A stretch of 64,000 nucleotides of DNA from JAJAZB01 sp965249815 (GCA_965249815.1 CBDFMV010000002.1:744001-808000), one strand, 5' to 3'; numbered from the stretch's first letter, positions 1 through 8,814 are shown. Made by a program: numbers and translations. The notes: generated by a model not told the origin, from the letters alone.

Positions 1-2798
1 CCAAACAGCGCGATGAAGCCCACCCCGGCGGAGATGCCAAAATTCATCCCCGTCACGTGCAGAGCCAGAATGCCGCCGATGAGGGCGAAGGGCACGTTGA
101 GCAGCACCAGGCCCGCGTCTTTGGCGTTGCCGAACAGCACAAACAAAATGATGAAAATGGCGATGATGCTGATGGGCACTACCTGGCTTAGTCGGTTGGT
201 GGCGCGCACCTGGTTTTCAAATTCGCCCGTCCAGTTGATCGAGTAGCCTTTGGGCAAGCGCGAAAGTTTCTGCCTCACCCGCGCCTGCGCCTCGGCGATG
301 GTGCTGCCCAGGTCGCGCTCACGGACGGAGAATTTCACCCCGATAAACCGCTTGTTGTTGTCGCGGTACACGAAGGCCGGGCCGGTTACTTTCCGGATTT
401 TGGCGATTTCGCGCAACGGGATTTTGCCGCCCTTCAGCGTGGGCACCATCAGGCGCATGATGTCGTCTTCGCTGCGGCGGTAGGCTTCCTGGTAGCGGAT
501 GCGGATGTTGAATTTGCGTTCGCCTTCGTAGAGAATCGAGGCCGTTTTTCCCCCGATGGCCATCTCGATGACGGCCTGGGCGTCGGCGGTAGTGACGCCG
601 TAGAGGGCCATTTTGTGATCGTCGAACAACACGCTGATTTCAGGCTGGCCGATGTTGCGCAGAATGCCCACGTCTTTCACCCCCGGCACGTCTTTGATGG
701 CCCCAATCACCTGATTGGCCTGGTCGTTGAGCGTGTTGAGGTCATCGCCGAAGATTTTCACGGCGTTGCTGGCGTTCATCCCGGCCACGGCTTCGGCCAC
801 GTTGTCGATGATGGGCTGCGAATAGTTGTAGTTGATACCCTGAAACTGCTTCAGCTTGCCGTCCATTTCTTCAATCAATTCGTCGGTGCTGATCCGGCGT
901 TGCCATTCTTCCTTCGGTTTGAGGTTGACCTGCATCTGCACGTAATAAAACCCCGACGGGTCGGTGCCGTCGTTGGAGCGGCCCGTCTGGGAGAGTACGC
1001 CGTTGACTTCGGGGAATTCGCGCAGTTTCTGCCGGAGCGTGCTCACCATTTTCACCGTTTCGGTGAGCGAACTGCTCATGGGCAGCTTGGCCTCCACCCA
1101 TAGGGCACCTTCGTTCAACTGGGGCAGAAATTCGGTGCCCAGCAGCGTGGCCGAAAACAAGGTCAGGCCCAGAAAAATAAACGAAACGAGCATGCTGATC
1201 CGCTTGTGGGCGTAGCACCACGAGAAGCCCGCCATCACCACCCGGTCGAAGAAATTGACCAGCGGATTCTTTTTTTCCCGCACGTTTTTACGGAGCAGAA
1301 TCGAGCACAGCACCGGCACGAGCGTCAGCGTGAAAAGCAAGGCCCCGAGCAGGGCGAAGCCGAGCGTCCAGGCCAGGGGACTGAACATTTTTCCCTCCAC
1401 TTTCTGGAAACTGAAAATGGGAATCAGGCCGGTGATGATGATGAGTTTGGAAAAGAAAACGGCCTTGCCCAGTTCGCCGCCGGTTTTTTTGATCAGCCCC
1501 AGCTTGGCCAGTCCGTTGAATTTCGCCATGCCCACCTGGTGGGCCTTGTGGTCGAGCACCACGAAAATCCCTTCGACCATCACCACGGCCCCGTCGATGA
1601 TGATGCCGAAATCGACGGCCCCCATCGAGAGCAGGTTGGCGCTCATGCCCCGCAGCCGCAGGCACATGAAGGCAAACAGCAGCGCCAGCGGAATGATGAT
1701 GGACACGATGACGGTGGTGCGCCAGTCGGCCATGAACAAAAACACGATGATGGTCACGAGCAGAATGCCTTCGGTGAGGTTGTGCAGCACGGTGCGGGTG
1801 CAAAAGGCAATCAGGTTGTCGCGGTCGTAAAAGGTGACCATTTTTACGTCGTTGGGCAGCACGCGGGTGTTGAGTTCTTCGATTTTGGCCTTCACCCGGG
1901 CCAGCACTTCGCTGGGATTTTCGCCTTTTCGCATCACCACGATGCCCTCCACGGCGTCGTCGTTGTCGTTGAGGCCCACCTGCCCCACGCGCGGCAGGTT
2001 CGATTCGGTCACTTCGGCCACGTTGCGCACCAGCACGGGGTTGCCGCCCAGTTCTTCGATGATGATGTTTTCGATGTCTTCGATGGACGTCAGCAATCCC
2101 ACGCCGCGCACCACGTAGGCCTGGCCGTTGCGCTCGATCACGTCGCCGCCCACGTTGATGTTGCTGCGCGTCACGGCCTGGTACACCTCGGCGGGCGTGA
2201 TGTCGTACTTGGTGAGTTGGGTGGGGTTCACCCGGACTTCGTAAATCTTCTCGCGCCCGCCGAAGGCCACCACGTCGGCCACGCCCGGCACGCTCCGCAG
2301 TTGGCGGTCGATGATCCAGTTGTGCAGCGTGAGGAGTTCGCGGCTGTCGCGGGTGGGGCTTTTGAGCGTAAAACGGAAGATTTCGCCCGTCGGGCCGTAG
2401 GGGGGTTGCACGTCGGGGTCCACGCCGTCGGGCAGCGACACGTTGCGGAGTTGGTTGTTGACCTGCTGCCGGGCGAAGAAATCCTCGACGTCGTCTTCAA
2501 AAATCACCTTGATGATGCTCAGGCCGAACATGGTGATGCTGCGCACGTTGGTTTTGCGCTGCACCGAGTTCATGGCCACTTCGATGGGCACGGTCACGAA
2601 GCGCTCGATTTCTTCGGCGCTGCGGCCGTTCCACTCCGTGACGACGATGATCTGCGTATTGGTGACGTCGGGGAAGGCTTCCAGCGGCGTGTTGAGGTAG
2701 CTGACTACACCCGCGATGATGAGGCCGGCGGTCATGAAAAAAATGAAGAATCGGTTTTTCAGCGAAAACGCGACGATGCCTCGAATGAAACTATTCAT
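1..2798 (-). CDS. CusA/CzcA-family heavy-metal efflux RND permease (partial, runs off left edge)
   Basis: Inner-membrane proton-driven pump of a tripartite metal exporter. The minus frame is open from the ATG at 2798 to position 1, so about 932 residues are visible and the C-terminus lies outside the window. It opens with a typical RND N-terminus (MNSFIRGIVAFSLKNRFFI, then a membrane segment and a YLNTPLEAFPDVTN stretch). The motif DFGIIIDGAVVMVEG in the fourth membrane-helix region is diagnostic of the heavy-metal (HME) RND subfamily rather than drug pumps. The adaptor and TolC-like genes precede it in the same direction, as expected for a czcCBA/cusCBA operon. The exact metal (Co/Zn/Cd versus Cu/Ag) cannot be decided from what is visible. 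Confidence 0.95.
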   Translation of the reverse strand, partial: MNSFIRGIVAFSLKNRFFIFFMTAGLIIAGVVSYLNTPLEAFPDVTNTQIIVVTEWNGRSAEEIERFVTVPIEVAMNSVQRKTNVRSITMFGLSIIKVIFEDDVEDFFARQQVNNQLRNVSLPDGVDPDVQPPYGPTGEIFRFTLKSPTRDSRELLTLHNWIIDRQLRSVPGVADVVAFGGREKIYEVRVNPTQLTKYDITPAEVYQAVTRSNINVGGDVIERNGQAYVVRGVGLLTSIEDIENIIIEELGGNPVLVRNVAEVTESNLPRVGQVGLNDNDDAVEGIVVMRKGENPSEVLARVKAKIEELNTRVLPNDVKMVTFYDRDNLIAFCTRTVLHNLTEGILLVTIIVFLFMADWRTTVIVSIIIPLALLFAFMCLRLRGMSANLLSMGAVDFGIIIDGAVVMVEGIFVVLDHKAHQVGMAKFNGLAKLGLIKKTGGELGKAVFFSKLIIITGLIPIFSFQKVEGKMFSPLAWTLGFALLGALLFTLTLVPVLCSILLRKNVREKKNPLVNFFDRVVMAGFSWCYAHKRISMLVSFIFLGLTLFSATLLGTEFLPQLNEGALWVEAKLPMSSSLTETVKMVSTLRQKLREFPEVNGVLSQTGRSNDGTDPSGFYYVQMQVNLKPKEEWQRRISTDELIEEMDGKLKQFQGINYNYSQPIIDNVAEAVAGMNASNAVKIFGDDLNTLNDQANQVIGAIKDVPGVKDVGILRNIGQPEISVLFDDHKMALYGVTTADAQAVIEMAIGGKTASILYEGERKFNIRIRYQEAYRRSEDDIMRLMVPTLKGGKIPLREIAKIRKVTGPAFVYRDNNKRFIGVKFSVRERDLGSTIAEAQARVRQKLSRLPKGYSINWTGEFENQVRATNRLSQVVPISIIAIFIILFVLFGNAKDAGLVLLNVPFALIGGILALHVTGMNFGISAGVGFIALF

Positions 2799-2858
2799 AG
2801 AAAAGAGTTACGCCCGGCCTGGGGCCGGGCTGGCAGGCTCGGGGGATTTCAGTAAACA

Positions 2859-3944
2859 CTAGTCGTTGAGCGCATCGTACACCAGCAGTTGGTTTTTGCA
2901 AATCACCTTTTCGCCCGGCTTGAGACCGGTTTTGATGTAGGCGACATCCGACAAGGATTTCAGCACAGTCACCTCGCGGGTCTGGATGTCGGATTTGCTC
3001 CGGAACACCATCACGTACTGTTTGGACTGGTCGAAAATGACGGCCCCGGCGGGAATCGTGGGCAGCGACGGGCCGTCGGCCAGCCGGAGGGTCACCGTGG
3101 CGTGCATTTCGGGCTTGAGCCTGAAACCTTTGTTGGGCAGTTTGATGCGCACGGTCATGGCCTTGGTTTCGGGGTCGAGCACGCTGTAAATTTTGTCCAC
3201 TTTGCCCCGGAATACCTCGTCGGGGTAGCTCAGCGTCTGAATTCCCGCCTCCATGCCCATCTGCACGCGCCCGATGTCGCTCTCGTTGACGTTGGCCAGC
3301 ACCCACACGTCGCTGATTTGCCCGATCGTAAACAGGTTGTCGGACTTGTCGGAGCGCAGTTGCATGGCCCGGTTGATTTTCTTCTGAATCACGAACCCGC
3401 TGATGGGGGCCTTGACGGTGTACGTGGAGGTTTTCCCGATGCCGTAAATCCGGAACACTTCCTGCAGGCGGGTTACCTCGGCCTGGGCCTGATCCACGTC
3501 TTTCTGGGCCGCCGTCACTTCGCGCTGGGAGTTGAGTTTGCCGGCGTTGAGGTCTTCGGCCACGCGGAGGTTTTTCTGGGCCAGGAGCAAATCGGCCCCC
3601 GCCTGGATGCGCTGCCGCTCGAATTCGGCGATTTCGCCCGAGCGGATCAGCGCCAGCGTCTGGCCCTTGCGGACGTAATCGCCGAGTTCGACGTACACGT
3701 CTTCGACATTGCCGCCCACGAGCGGAAACACGTCGATGACCTCGTTTTCGTCGGAAACCACCCGGCCCACGAGCGTCAGGTCACTCCGCACGGGTTGCAG
3801 GGTCACTTCGGCCAACTGGATGCGGTGCATCATGGTGTCCGTCAGGGCGAACGGCTGTTTTTCCTGGGGTTCGGATTTGGTCTGGCAACCGGCCAGCCAG
3901 ACTCCGGTACCGGCCAGCAGGGCCAGCAGAATTCGTTTTTTCAT
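2859..3944 (-). CDS. Efflux RND periplasmic adaptor subunit (CusB/CzcB-like lipoprotein)
   Basis: Membrane-fusion protein of 361 aa that bridges the RND pump and the outer-membrane channel. A lipoprotein signal ends in LAGC (Cys20). The mature part shows the split lipoyl/barrel-sandwich segments (VEDVYVELGDYVRKGQTL and later VKAPISGFVIQKKIN) around a helical hairpin, then beta-barrel and membrane-proximal domains. It starts 6 nt after the TolC-like gene and ends 60 nt before the pump start, so all three should be co-transcribed. Family assignment is firm; metal specificity is unknown. Confidence 0.95.
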   Translation of the reverse strand: MKKRILLALLAGTGVWLAGCQTKSEPQEKQPFALTDTMMHRIQLAEVTLQPVRSDLTLVGRVVSDENEVIDVFPLVGGNVEDVYVELGDYVRKGQTLALIRSGEIAEFERQRIQAGADLLLAQKNLRVAEDLNAGKLNSQREVTAAQKDVDQAQAEVTRLQEVFRIYGIGKTSTYTVKAPISGFVIQKKINRAMQLRSDKSDNLFTIGQISDVWVLANVNESDIGRVQMGMEAGIQTLSYPDEVFRGKVDKIYSVLDPETKAMTVRIKLPNKGFRLKPEMHATVTLRLADGPSLPTIPAGAVIFDQSKQYVMVFRSKSDIQTREVTVLKSLSDVAYIKTGLKPGEKVICKNQLLVYDALND

Positions 3945-3950
3945 GAAATT

Positions 3951-5201
3951 TTACCGGGTCAGGTCTTCCCCAACGGTGTAGTTTAGTTCTTCGTAGGCGT
4001 TGATCCGGTCGGCGTTGAGCCGGTTGAAGGCCCGGATGTTTTCGTTGTAGGCTTCAAATAAATCGACGAACTCCACCAGGGAAAGGTTGCGCTTCCGGAA
4101 GTTCTCCAGCGCGCCCTGATTGAGTTGCTCGAACTGTTCGGAAAAGCGGCCCTCCACGGATTGGTACAGGCTTTCCACGTCCCGGATTTTCTGGAGCGCA
4201 GCGGTCACCTCGTTGGTGACTTCGATGGTTTTCTGTTGCTGGAGGAGGCGTTGGTAGTCAATCTGGCTGCGGGCGGCGCGAATGCCGCCCTGGTTGCGGT
4301 TGAACAGCGGCACGTCCATCGCCACCGACAACCCCAGGTAGTTGGGTACGTAGCTGGCCGCCTGGTCGTACGAAGCTCCCACGCGCAGGTCGGGTTTGGC
4401 CAGGGCGCGTTGCAGGTTATAATTCAGTTCGGCCTGCCGGGTGAGCGATTCGCTGATGAGTACGTCGGGGCGGTTGCGCAGGGCCAAATCGCGCAGGGCG
4501 TCGGCGGATTGCACCGGCGGGCGGTAGCGACGGAGGTCGGCTTGATCGACCACGGGCCGGAGGGCGCGCGGGGTCATCAGCAGCGTGCGCAGGGCCTGTT
4601 GCTGGTCGGTCTGCTGGTTGAGCAACTGGGTGCGGTCGTTGGCCAGTTGAAAGAGCAACGCCCGGAGCCGCAGCAATTCCCGCAGCGACACGTTGTTGCG
4701 CTCGTACTGCTGCTCGATGGCACTGACGGTGTTTTGCAGCGTGGCCAGTTGCTGATCGTACCGCCGCAGGGTCAGGGCCTGGAAATAAAGGGTGTAAAAC
4801 CGACTATGCAAATCGAAGCGCAGCGCCCGGAGCAGGTCGCGAAAACCGGCCTCGCTCAGCCGGGTGGCTTCCTGGGCCAGCGCCACGCGTTTGATCCGCT
4901 TGCCAGCGGTGTAGAGCACCTGCTGTACGGCCAGAAATTTTTGCCCCTGTGCCCCGACGTCAAGCACGCGCCGCCGCTCCGGATTGAAGGCGCTTACTTC
5001 GGCCGTCACGCTGGGGTTGTCGAACAGCCCGGCCTGGAGCACCTGCGCCTGGCTGGCCTCGATGCGGTAGCGTTCGGCCAGCAGGAGCAAATTGGTGTGG
5101 ACAAACAGGCTGTCGGCCTGCCCGATGGTGAGCGACAGGCTGTCTTGGGCCCTGGCCAGCGTGCCCGTCAGGACGAGGACCAGCGTCAGGTATCGGATCA
5201 T
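3951..5201 (-). CDS. TolC family outer-membrane efflux channel (CusC/CzcC-like)
   Basis: 416-aa outer-membrane factor for the adjacent RND pump. I chose the ATG at 5201 because it gives a clean signal peptide (MIRYLTLVLVLTGTLARAQ); a longer frame to 5348 adds 49 residues of basic, non-signal sequence. The mature protein is rich in Gln/Arg/Leu amphipathic helix, with two repeated halves as in TolC (helical segments near residues 100-200 and 290-400). A 182-nt gap separates it from the small gene upstream. Confidence 0.93.
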   Translation of the reverse strand: MIRYLTLVLVLTGTLARAQDSLSLTIGQADSLFVHTNLLLLAERYRIEASQAQVLQAGLFDNPSVTAEVSAFNPERRRVLDVGAQGQKFLAVQQVLYTAGKRIKRVALAQEATRLSEAGFRDLLRALRFDLHSRFYTLYFQALTLRRYDQQLATLQNTVSAIEQQYERNNVSLRELLRLRALLFQLANDRTQLLNQQTDQQQALRTLLMTPRALRPVVDQADLRRYRPPVQSADALRDLALRNRPDVLISESLTRQAELNYNLQRALAKPDLRVGASYDQAASYVPNYLGLSVAMDVPLFNRNQGGIRAARSQIDYQRLLQQQKTIEVTNEVTAALQKIRDVESLYQSVEGRFSEQFEQLNQGALENFRKRNLSLVEFVDLFEAYNENIRAFNRLNADRINAYEELNYTVGEDLTR

Positions 5202-5383
5202 GGAGAAGAAAATTCGTTTGAAAAAACCGGTTGCTGACTTTGATTTCCGTCCGAACCGGTGCGGCGGAAGGCGTCTCCCGAAATCGGGCGGGTTGCGGAA
5301 CCGTGCAAAGCCGAAAATGCCGACCCCGTCCGGTCCCTGCCGGGGCACGGTGGGTCGTCAGGAAGAAACGGCAGGAGGGAAGC

Positions 5384-5788
5384 TCACCCGCGTCGGGGTG
5401 GCGGCGAGAGCACGTCGCCCGGGTGAGAATGGTACGACGAAGGGCGGCAAAAGACGTTCAGCGGAGCCAGTGGCGTACCAGGCGGGATGGGCTTTAAAAT
5501 CAGCAGCGGCTGGCGGACAACCCAGCAAAAGAAAGACCGGGTGACGTTTTCGTCGCCGTCGGCCTCGTCGTGCTCGGGCACGGCCCCGCTGTAGCCCAGG
5601 ACTTTCTCCACCATCCACTCGCCCACGCTCTCCATCTCGTTGATGGATAAATCTTCCCGCGTTTCGCCCGTACCGGTCAGGAAGGCGTGATGATCCGGGG
5701 GGTCGACGCTCAGGTTCAGGACGTGCAGCGCCATCAGCCAGCAGAACAACCGATGCGAAAAAGAAAGAAGACGGCGAGGACGTGACAT
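5384..5788 (-). CDS. Small conserved protein leading the metal-efflux operon
   Basis: 134-aa protein of unknown function. The ATG at 5788 begins MSRPRRLLSFSHRLFCWLMA, a short basic head followed by a hydrophobic stretch that could be a signal or anchor. A conserved-looking core follows: ALHVLNLSVDPPD, then an acidic NEMESVGEWMVEKVLG segment and PEHDEADGDEN. From memory, similar short acidic ORFs sit at the head of czcCBA-type operons in Bacteroidota, which suggests a periplasmic metal-binding or sensing accessory role; that is inference. The C-terminal third is low-complexity proline-rich. A 27-bp palindrome lies 34 nt upstream of its start. Confidence 0.7.
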   Translation of the reverse strand: MSRPRRLLSFSHRLFCWLMALHVLNLSVDPPDHHAFLTGTGETREDLSINEMESVGEWMVEKVLGYSGAVPEHDEADGDENVTRSFFCWVVRQPLLILKPIPPGTPLAPLNVFCRPSSYHSHPGDVLSPPPRRG

Positions 5789-5821
5789 GGCGATACGGCC
5801 ACGAAGATAGCGGAAGTAACC

Positions 5822-5848
5822 CATTCCCGGGCAGACTGCCCGGGAATG
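5822..5848. promoter_or_regulatory. 27-bp perfect palindrome, candidate operator of the metal-efflux operon
   Basis: Two 13-nt arms (cattcccgggcag and its complement) flank a single central A at 5835. It lies 34 nt upstream of the start of the small gene that heads the efflux operon. A near-consensus Bacteroidota -7 box (TATCTTCG on the minus strand, 5802-5809) sits between palindrome and gene, so the palindrome would cover the -33 region. No T-run follows on either strand, which argues against a simple terminator. A metal-responsive operator is a reasonable guess only. Confidence 0.5.
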
Positions 5849-5954
5849 CACGCACCAAATGGGCGGGATTCCGCGAAAAGAAGCTGATCCAGCGCGCTAA
5901 CCCCAGTGGAAAGGCCGCCCCAGGCGCTGGAGGCCGAGCCGCCTGTTCGAACCG

Positions 5955-6458
5955 TCAGCGACTGCCCGGAATCCGCTGAAACGACCGGTTTGCGCCCGCG
6001 TCATTGGCCCCGCCGAGCAGCACCAGCCCCTCGTCGCAGAGGGTGATGAGCACGCCGCCGTTGGGGTCTTTGCCGGTGGGAGTGAGGTCGAGCATCAGAA
6101 TGGGGTCGGTGAGGAATTGGCGGAGGGTGTAGGTGCCGCTTTCAGTAATCGCCTGATTTTCGATGACCTGGTACGAGCCGTTGTCGCGGAATTCGAGGCG
6201 GAGGTTCTTGCCGGTCGAAGCCGGGGTCTGGTAGCTGGTGCCCGCGCCGCGCTGGGTTGTTTCGTCCTGCACCCAGTTCCAGGCTCCCAGGATTTTCTGG
6301 TAACCCACGCTGGTCGTGGTGGCGGTGTTGCCCGCCGGACAAGCCTGAATGATTTCCGGCTCGTTGTCATCCGATTTTTTCTGGCAGGAGCCGATGAGCA
6401 AGCCGGACAGGACGAGAGCGAGGAAGGTTTTAGCGGTTCTGAATCGTTCAGATTTCAT
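5955..6458 (-). CDS. Lipocalin-like lipoprotein of unknown function
   Basis: 167-aa predicted lipoprotein. The start at 6458 gives a signal ending LLIGSC (Cys25), then a KKSDDNEPE linker. The body resembles the short lipocalin-like/META-style lipoproteins common in Bacteroidota: GAWNWVQDET, NLRLEFRDNGSYQVIENQ and ESGTYTLRQF form alternating beta-strands, as in proteins with a leading 'GxWxW' strand. The longer upstream frame is only a readthrough extension. No catalytic residues are evident. Confidence 0.75.
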   Translation of the reverse strand: MKSERFRTAKTFLALVLSGLLIGSCQKKSDDNEPEIIQACPAGNTATTTSVGYQKILGAWNWVQDETTQRGAGTSYQTPASTGKNLRLEFRDNGSYQVIENQAITESGTYTLRQFLTDPILMLDLTPTGKDPNGGVLITLCDEGLVLLGGANDAGANRSFQRIPGSR

Positions 6459-6537
6459 GGCAAAATCAAGTTTAGGATCAGGACACCGGTCGGCACGACG
6501 GGGTTGGAAGCGGCACCTTGTTTTTTCTGGAAAACGC

Positions 6538-6954
6538 TCACGCCCGGCCCCGAAGTGCGTCGAGCGAGTACTTGCCCGGCCCGTTGATGAGGAGAAACCA
6601 GTTGACGGCCACCAGGTTGAGCGACGGCATGGTGTTGCCGTAGTTGTCGTTGATAGCGAGGTGGGCAAAAAGCAGGGCCATCGTGAAGTTGAAAATCAGC
6701 AGCGCGTTGGCCCAGCGCATAAACAGCCCCAGAAGGAGCAGAATCCCGCCCAGAAATTCGGTGTACGACGCCAGCACCACGCCCACCGACGGGGCCGGAA
6801 ACCCCAGGCTGGTGAGGTAGCGCTCAAACTCAGGCAGGTTTTCGCGGGGAAAAAGCGCGTTTTTCCAGGAAACTTTCACCAGTTGAAAACCAAAGGCCAG
6901 CCGCAGCAGCAGCACGCCGAAGTCGTGGTAACGGGACAAAAAGAAAGGGCGCAT
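6538..6954 (-). CDS. DoxX family membrane protein
   Basis: 138-aa integral membrane protein with four hydrophobic helices. The family signature is visible: LLLRLAFGFQLVKVSWKN at the N-terminus, a FPAPSVGVVLASYTEFLGGILLLLG core and a NYGNTMPSLNLVAVNW segment. DoxX proteins are often linked to redox or thiol homeostasis, but the role here is open. The ATG abuts the T-run of the terminator of the upstream gene, so the message has almost no room for a leader unless it is produced by readthrough. Confidence 0.88.
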   Translation of the reverse strand: MRPFFLSRYHDFGVLLLRLAFGFQLVKVSWKNALFPRENLPEFERYLTSLGFPAPSVGVVLASYTEFLGGILLLLGLFMRWANALLIFNFTMALLFAHLAINDNYGNTMPSLNLVAVNWFLLINGPGKYSLDALRGRA

Positions 6955-6998
6955 AAAAAAGACGGGTCGCTAAACTGTCGGCAGTTTAGCGACCCGTC
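6955..6998 (-). terminator. Strong intrinsic terminator directly before the DoxX start codon
   Basis: Perfect 17-bp stem (6961-6977 with 6982-6998) with a 4-nt loop, followed on the minus strand by six T residues (6960-6955) and then the DoxX ATG. It terminates transcripts from the duplicated-domain gene at 7017-7649. Confidence 0.88.
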
Positions 6999-7016
6999 GG
7001 CAAACCCGCAAACAAA

Positions 7017-7649
7017 TTACTTCATTTTCACCGCGATGGCGCTCTTCCCGCCCGAATACACCACGGCGTCGATGGTTTTCTTTTCTTCGTCGGCTTCTTT
7101 CAGGATGCGCTTCACGTACTGGGCCATGTCTTCTTCGATGGAGTTGTTGACCAGCCCGCCCGTCAGGTACGATTTGGCTTTCAGCCCGGTGCGGGTGTCA
7201 AGCACGGTTTCGTAGTCGCGCAGGGGTTCGTTCATCACGTACACCTCCACGCCGTCGAGTTTTTTCACCCGGGCGAGGGCGCGGTCTTTTTCGCCCGTTT
7301 CGCCCTTGAACTTCACGGCGACGGCGGTTTTGCTGCCGCCGATGAGCACGGCGTCGAACGCCTTGCCTTCTTTTTTGGCCGTTTTCACGGCCCGGTTTAC
7401 AAACTGCGTGACCTTGTCGGAGACGCCTTCGTTGACCAGCCCGCCCGTGAGCAGCGACGACGCTTTGGCCCCGGTCGAGACGTCGAACACCACGTCGTAA
7501 TCGCGCAGCGGATCGCACATGACGTAGGTTTCGTACCCCTGAATGCGGCTGACGCGCGCCAGACCGCGGGTGTTGGCCTGGGCAAAAACGGAAAGGGCGC
7601 TGAGCACGAGCAAACTGCCCGCGAGTGCGGTGCGTACGGCTTTTTTCAT
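7017..7649 (-). CDS. Secreted protein made of two tandem copies of an unrecognised ~86-residue domain
   Basis: 210-aa exported protein with a signal peptide ending VFAQA. Residues 30-115 and 125-210 are two copies of the same domain. Shared landmarks are LARV, YVM..PLRDY, a V-D-x-x-TG-x-K-(A)-x-S stretch, LTGGLVN, a charged helix and a closing strand of the type AVAVK(F/M)K. The only cysteine of the mature part lies in copy one (VMCDPLRDY). I do not recognise the domain. It is monocistronic, with its own strong terminator. Confidence 0.8.
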   Translation of the reverse strand: MKKAVRTALAGSLLVLSALSVFAQANTRGLARVSRIQGYETYVMCDPLRDYDVVFDVSTGAKASSLLTGGLVNEGVSDKVTQFVNRAVKTAKKEGKAFDAVLIGGSKTAVAVKFKGETGEKDRALARVKKLDGVEVYVMNEPLRDYETVLDTRTGLKAKSYLTGGLVNNSIEEDMAQYVKRILKEADEEKKTIDAVVYSGGKSAIAVKMK

Positions 7650-7765
7650 GAATAAAGAAAGGATAGGTTTTAAAAATCAAGCGCAAACTACGGCGTTTGG
7701 GAGTGAAAACCACGACGGCGTAACGGACTGGGACGTGATTTTTTCGGCGACAAACCCCGCCCCGG

Positions 7766-8392
7766 TTACCGCCGCAGCGCGTAGCTTTTCGGACTTTGGT
7801 TCTCCAGCAGCAGCAAAACGCCCTGTTGGGTGAGTTCGCGGAGGAGTTTGGTGGCGCGGTACTCGGAGATGTTGAGCAGTTTGGCCACGCGTCCCGCCGT
7901 CACGGTGTCGGTTTTCTGCAAAAACTGGAGGAGAGTTTTCACGTTTGGCGAAGCGAGCAGGGCGGCGTCAGCCTCGGCGGTGCGGTGCAGAAACTGCCCC
8001 ATGCGCTTGCTGGCGGGCACCGATTTGTCGCGGGCGCGGACGTAAACCACCCACTCGCCGCGATCGTTTTTGGCCTGATGCGGCTTTTCGGCACTTTCCC
8101 CGACCGTGAAAAGGAGCACCCGGTGCCCGTCGGCGTCGAGGGCCTCGTAGCGCAGCAGCAGGGGCGGGTTCACGTAAAACTCGCTGGCGCTTTCGAGTTT
8201 CTGCACCTCGTCGGGTTCCGACGCCACGCCGCGCACGGTGCGGTCGTCGTCGACTCCCACCACGAGCGTACCGCCCGCCGTGTTGGCAAAGGCCGCCAGC
8301 GTTTTGGCAATCCGCCCCGGCGACTCGATGGTGCGCTTGAATTCGAGTTGGGTGCCTTCTTTTTGGGCGAGCAGGGCGGCGAGGTCGGTCAT
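7766..8392 (-). CDS. AlbA_2 (Schlafen-type) domain ATP-binding protein
   Basis: 208-aa cytoplasmic protein. The N-terminal part has the AlbA_2 signature: EGTQLEFKRT, then AFANTAGGTLVVGVDDD and a GEWVVYVRARDKSVPAS strand. The C-terminal 55 residues look like a winged helix (TVTAGRVAKLLNISEYRATK). This matches putative transcriptional regulators of the DNA-binding AlbA_2 class. The ATG at 8392 starts MTDLAALLAQKEGT; a start seven codons upstream is also possible. Confidence 0.87.
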   Translation of the reverse strand: MTDLAALLAQKEGTQLEFKRTIESPGRIAKTLAAFANTAGGTLVVGVDDDRTVRGVASEPDEVQKLESASEFYVNPPLLLRYEALDADGHRVLLFTVGESAEKPHQAKNDRGEWVVYVRARDKSVPASKRMGQFLHRTAEADAALLASPNVKTLLQFLQKTDTVTAGRVAKLLNISEYRATKLLRELTQQGVLLLLENQSPKSYALRR

Positions 8393-8431
8393 GAACGATG
8401 GAAAATGGCGCAAAGACGCGGTCGATTTTTT

Positions 8432-8797
8432 TCACACCAACGCCGCTCGCTGGCTTTGGAGCCGTTGAATCAGCAGGTCGGTTGTGCGGCGGGTGAGGCT
8501 GGCTTCGTCGGCAAAAAAAGCAGCCCGTTCGTCGTCGCTGAACCACCCGGCCACCATCCCGACCAGAAAGTTCTTGAATTTCTGGTCGGTGCGCAGGGCG
8601 TGGGCCACGTAATCGAGTTGTTCGCGTTCGGGCAGGCGGTAAAACGCGCCCTTGCGCTTTTGCATGTAGTGCCGGAAATGCGCCAGCAGCGCCTCGTTTT
8701 GCCCTTTCAGAATGGGCCGGAGGGTCTGGTTCTGAAACTGCTCGGCGGGATTACTCGCCGTGGGCGCGGTTTCGACGGCAGGGCGGGGAGGGAGCAT
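8432..8797 (-). CDS. Conserved small hypothetical protein
   Basis: 121-aa all-helical cytoplasmic protein with no signal peptide. Features are EQFQNQTLRPILKGQNEALL, a basic KRKGAFYRLP segment and a hydrophobic NFLVGMVAGWFSDDE helix. From memory, similar ~115-aa proteins occur widely in Bacteroidota, often mislabelled glyoxalase; no glyoxalase metal ligands are visible. It lies 39 nt upstream of the AlbA_2 gene on the same strand and is probably co-transcribed. Confidence 0.75.
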   Translation of the reverse strand: MLPPRPAVETAPTASNPAEQFQNQTLRPILKGQNEALLAHFRHYMQKRKGAFYRLPEREQLDYVAHALRTDQKFKNFLVGMVAGWFSDDERAAFFADEASLTRRTTDLLIQRLQSQRAALV

Positions 8798-8814
8798 GGT
8801 GTGGTTCGATTTAC

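Noticed and set aside
1206..2855. 549-codon plus-strand frame rich in His
   Set aside because: Antisense to the RND pump gene, which shows all HME-RND motifs.
5940..5965. tRNA-like gttcgaacc string
   Set aside because: No acceptor stem or anticodon arm can be built around it; it lies at the end of the lipoprotein gene.
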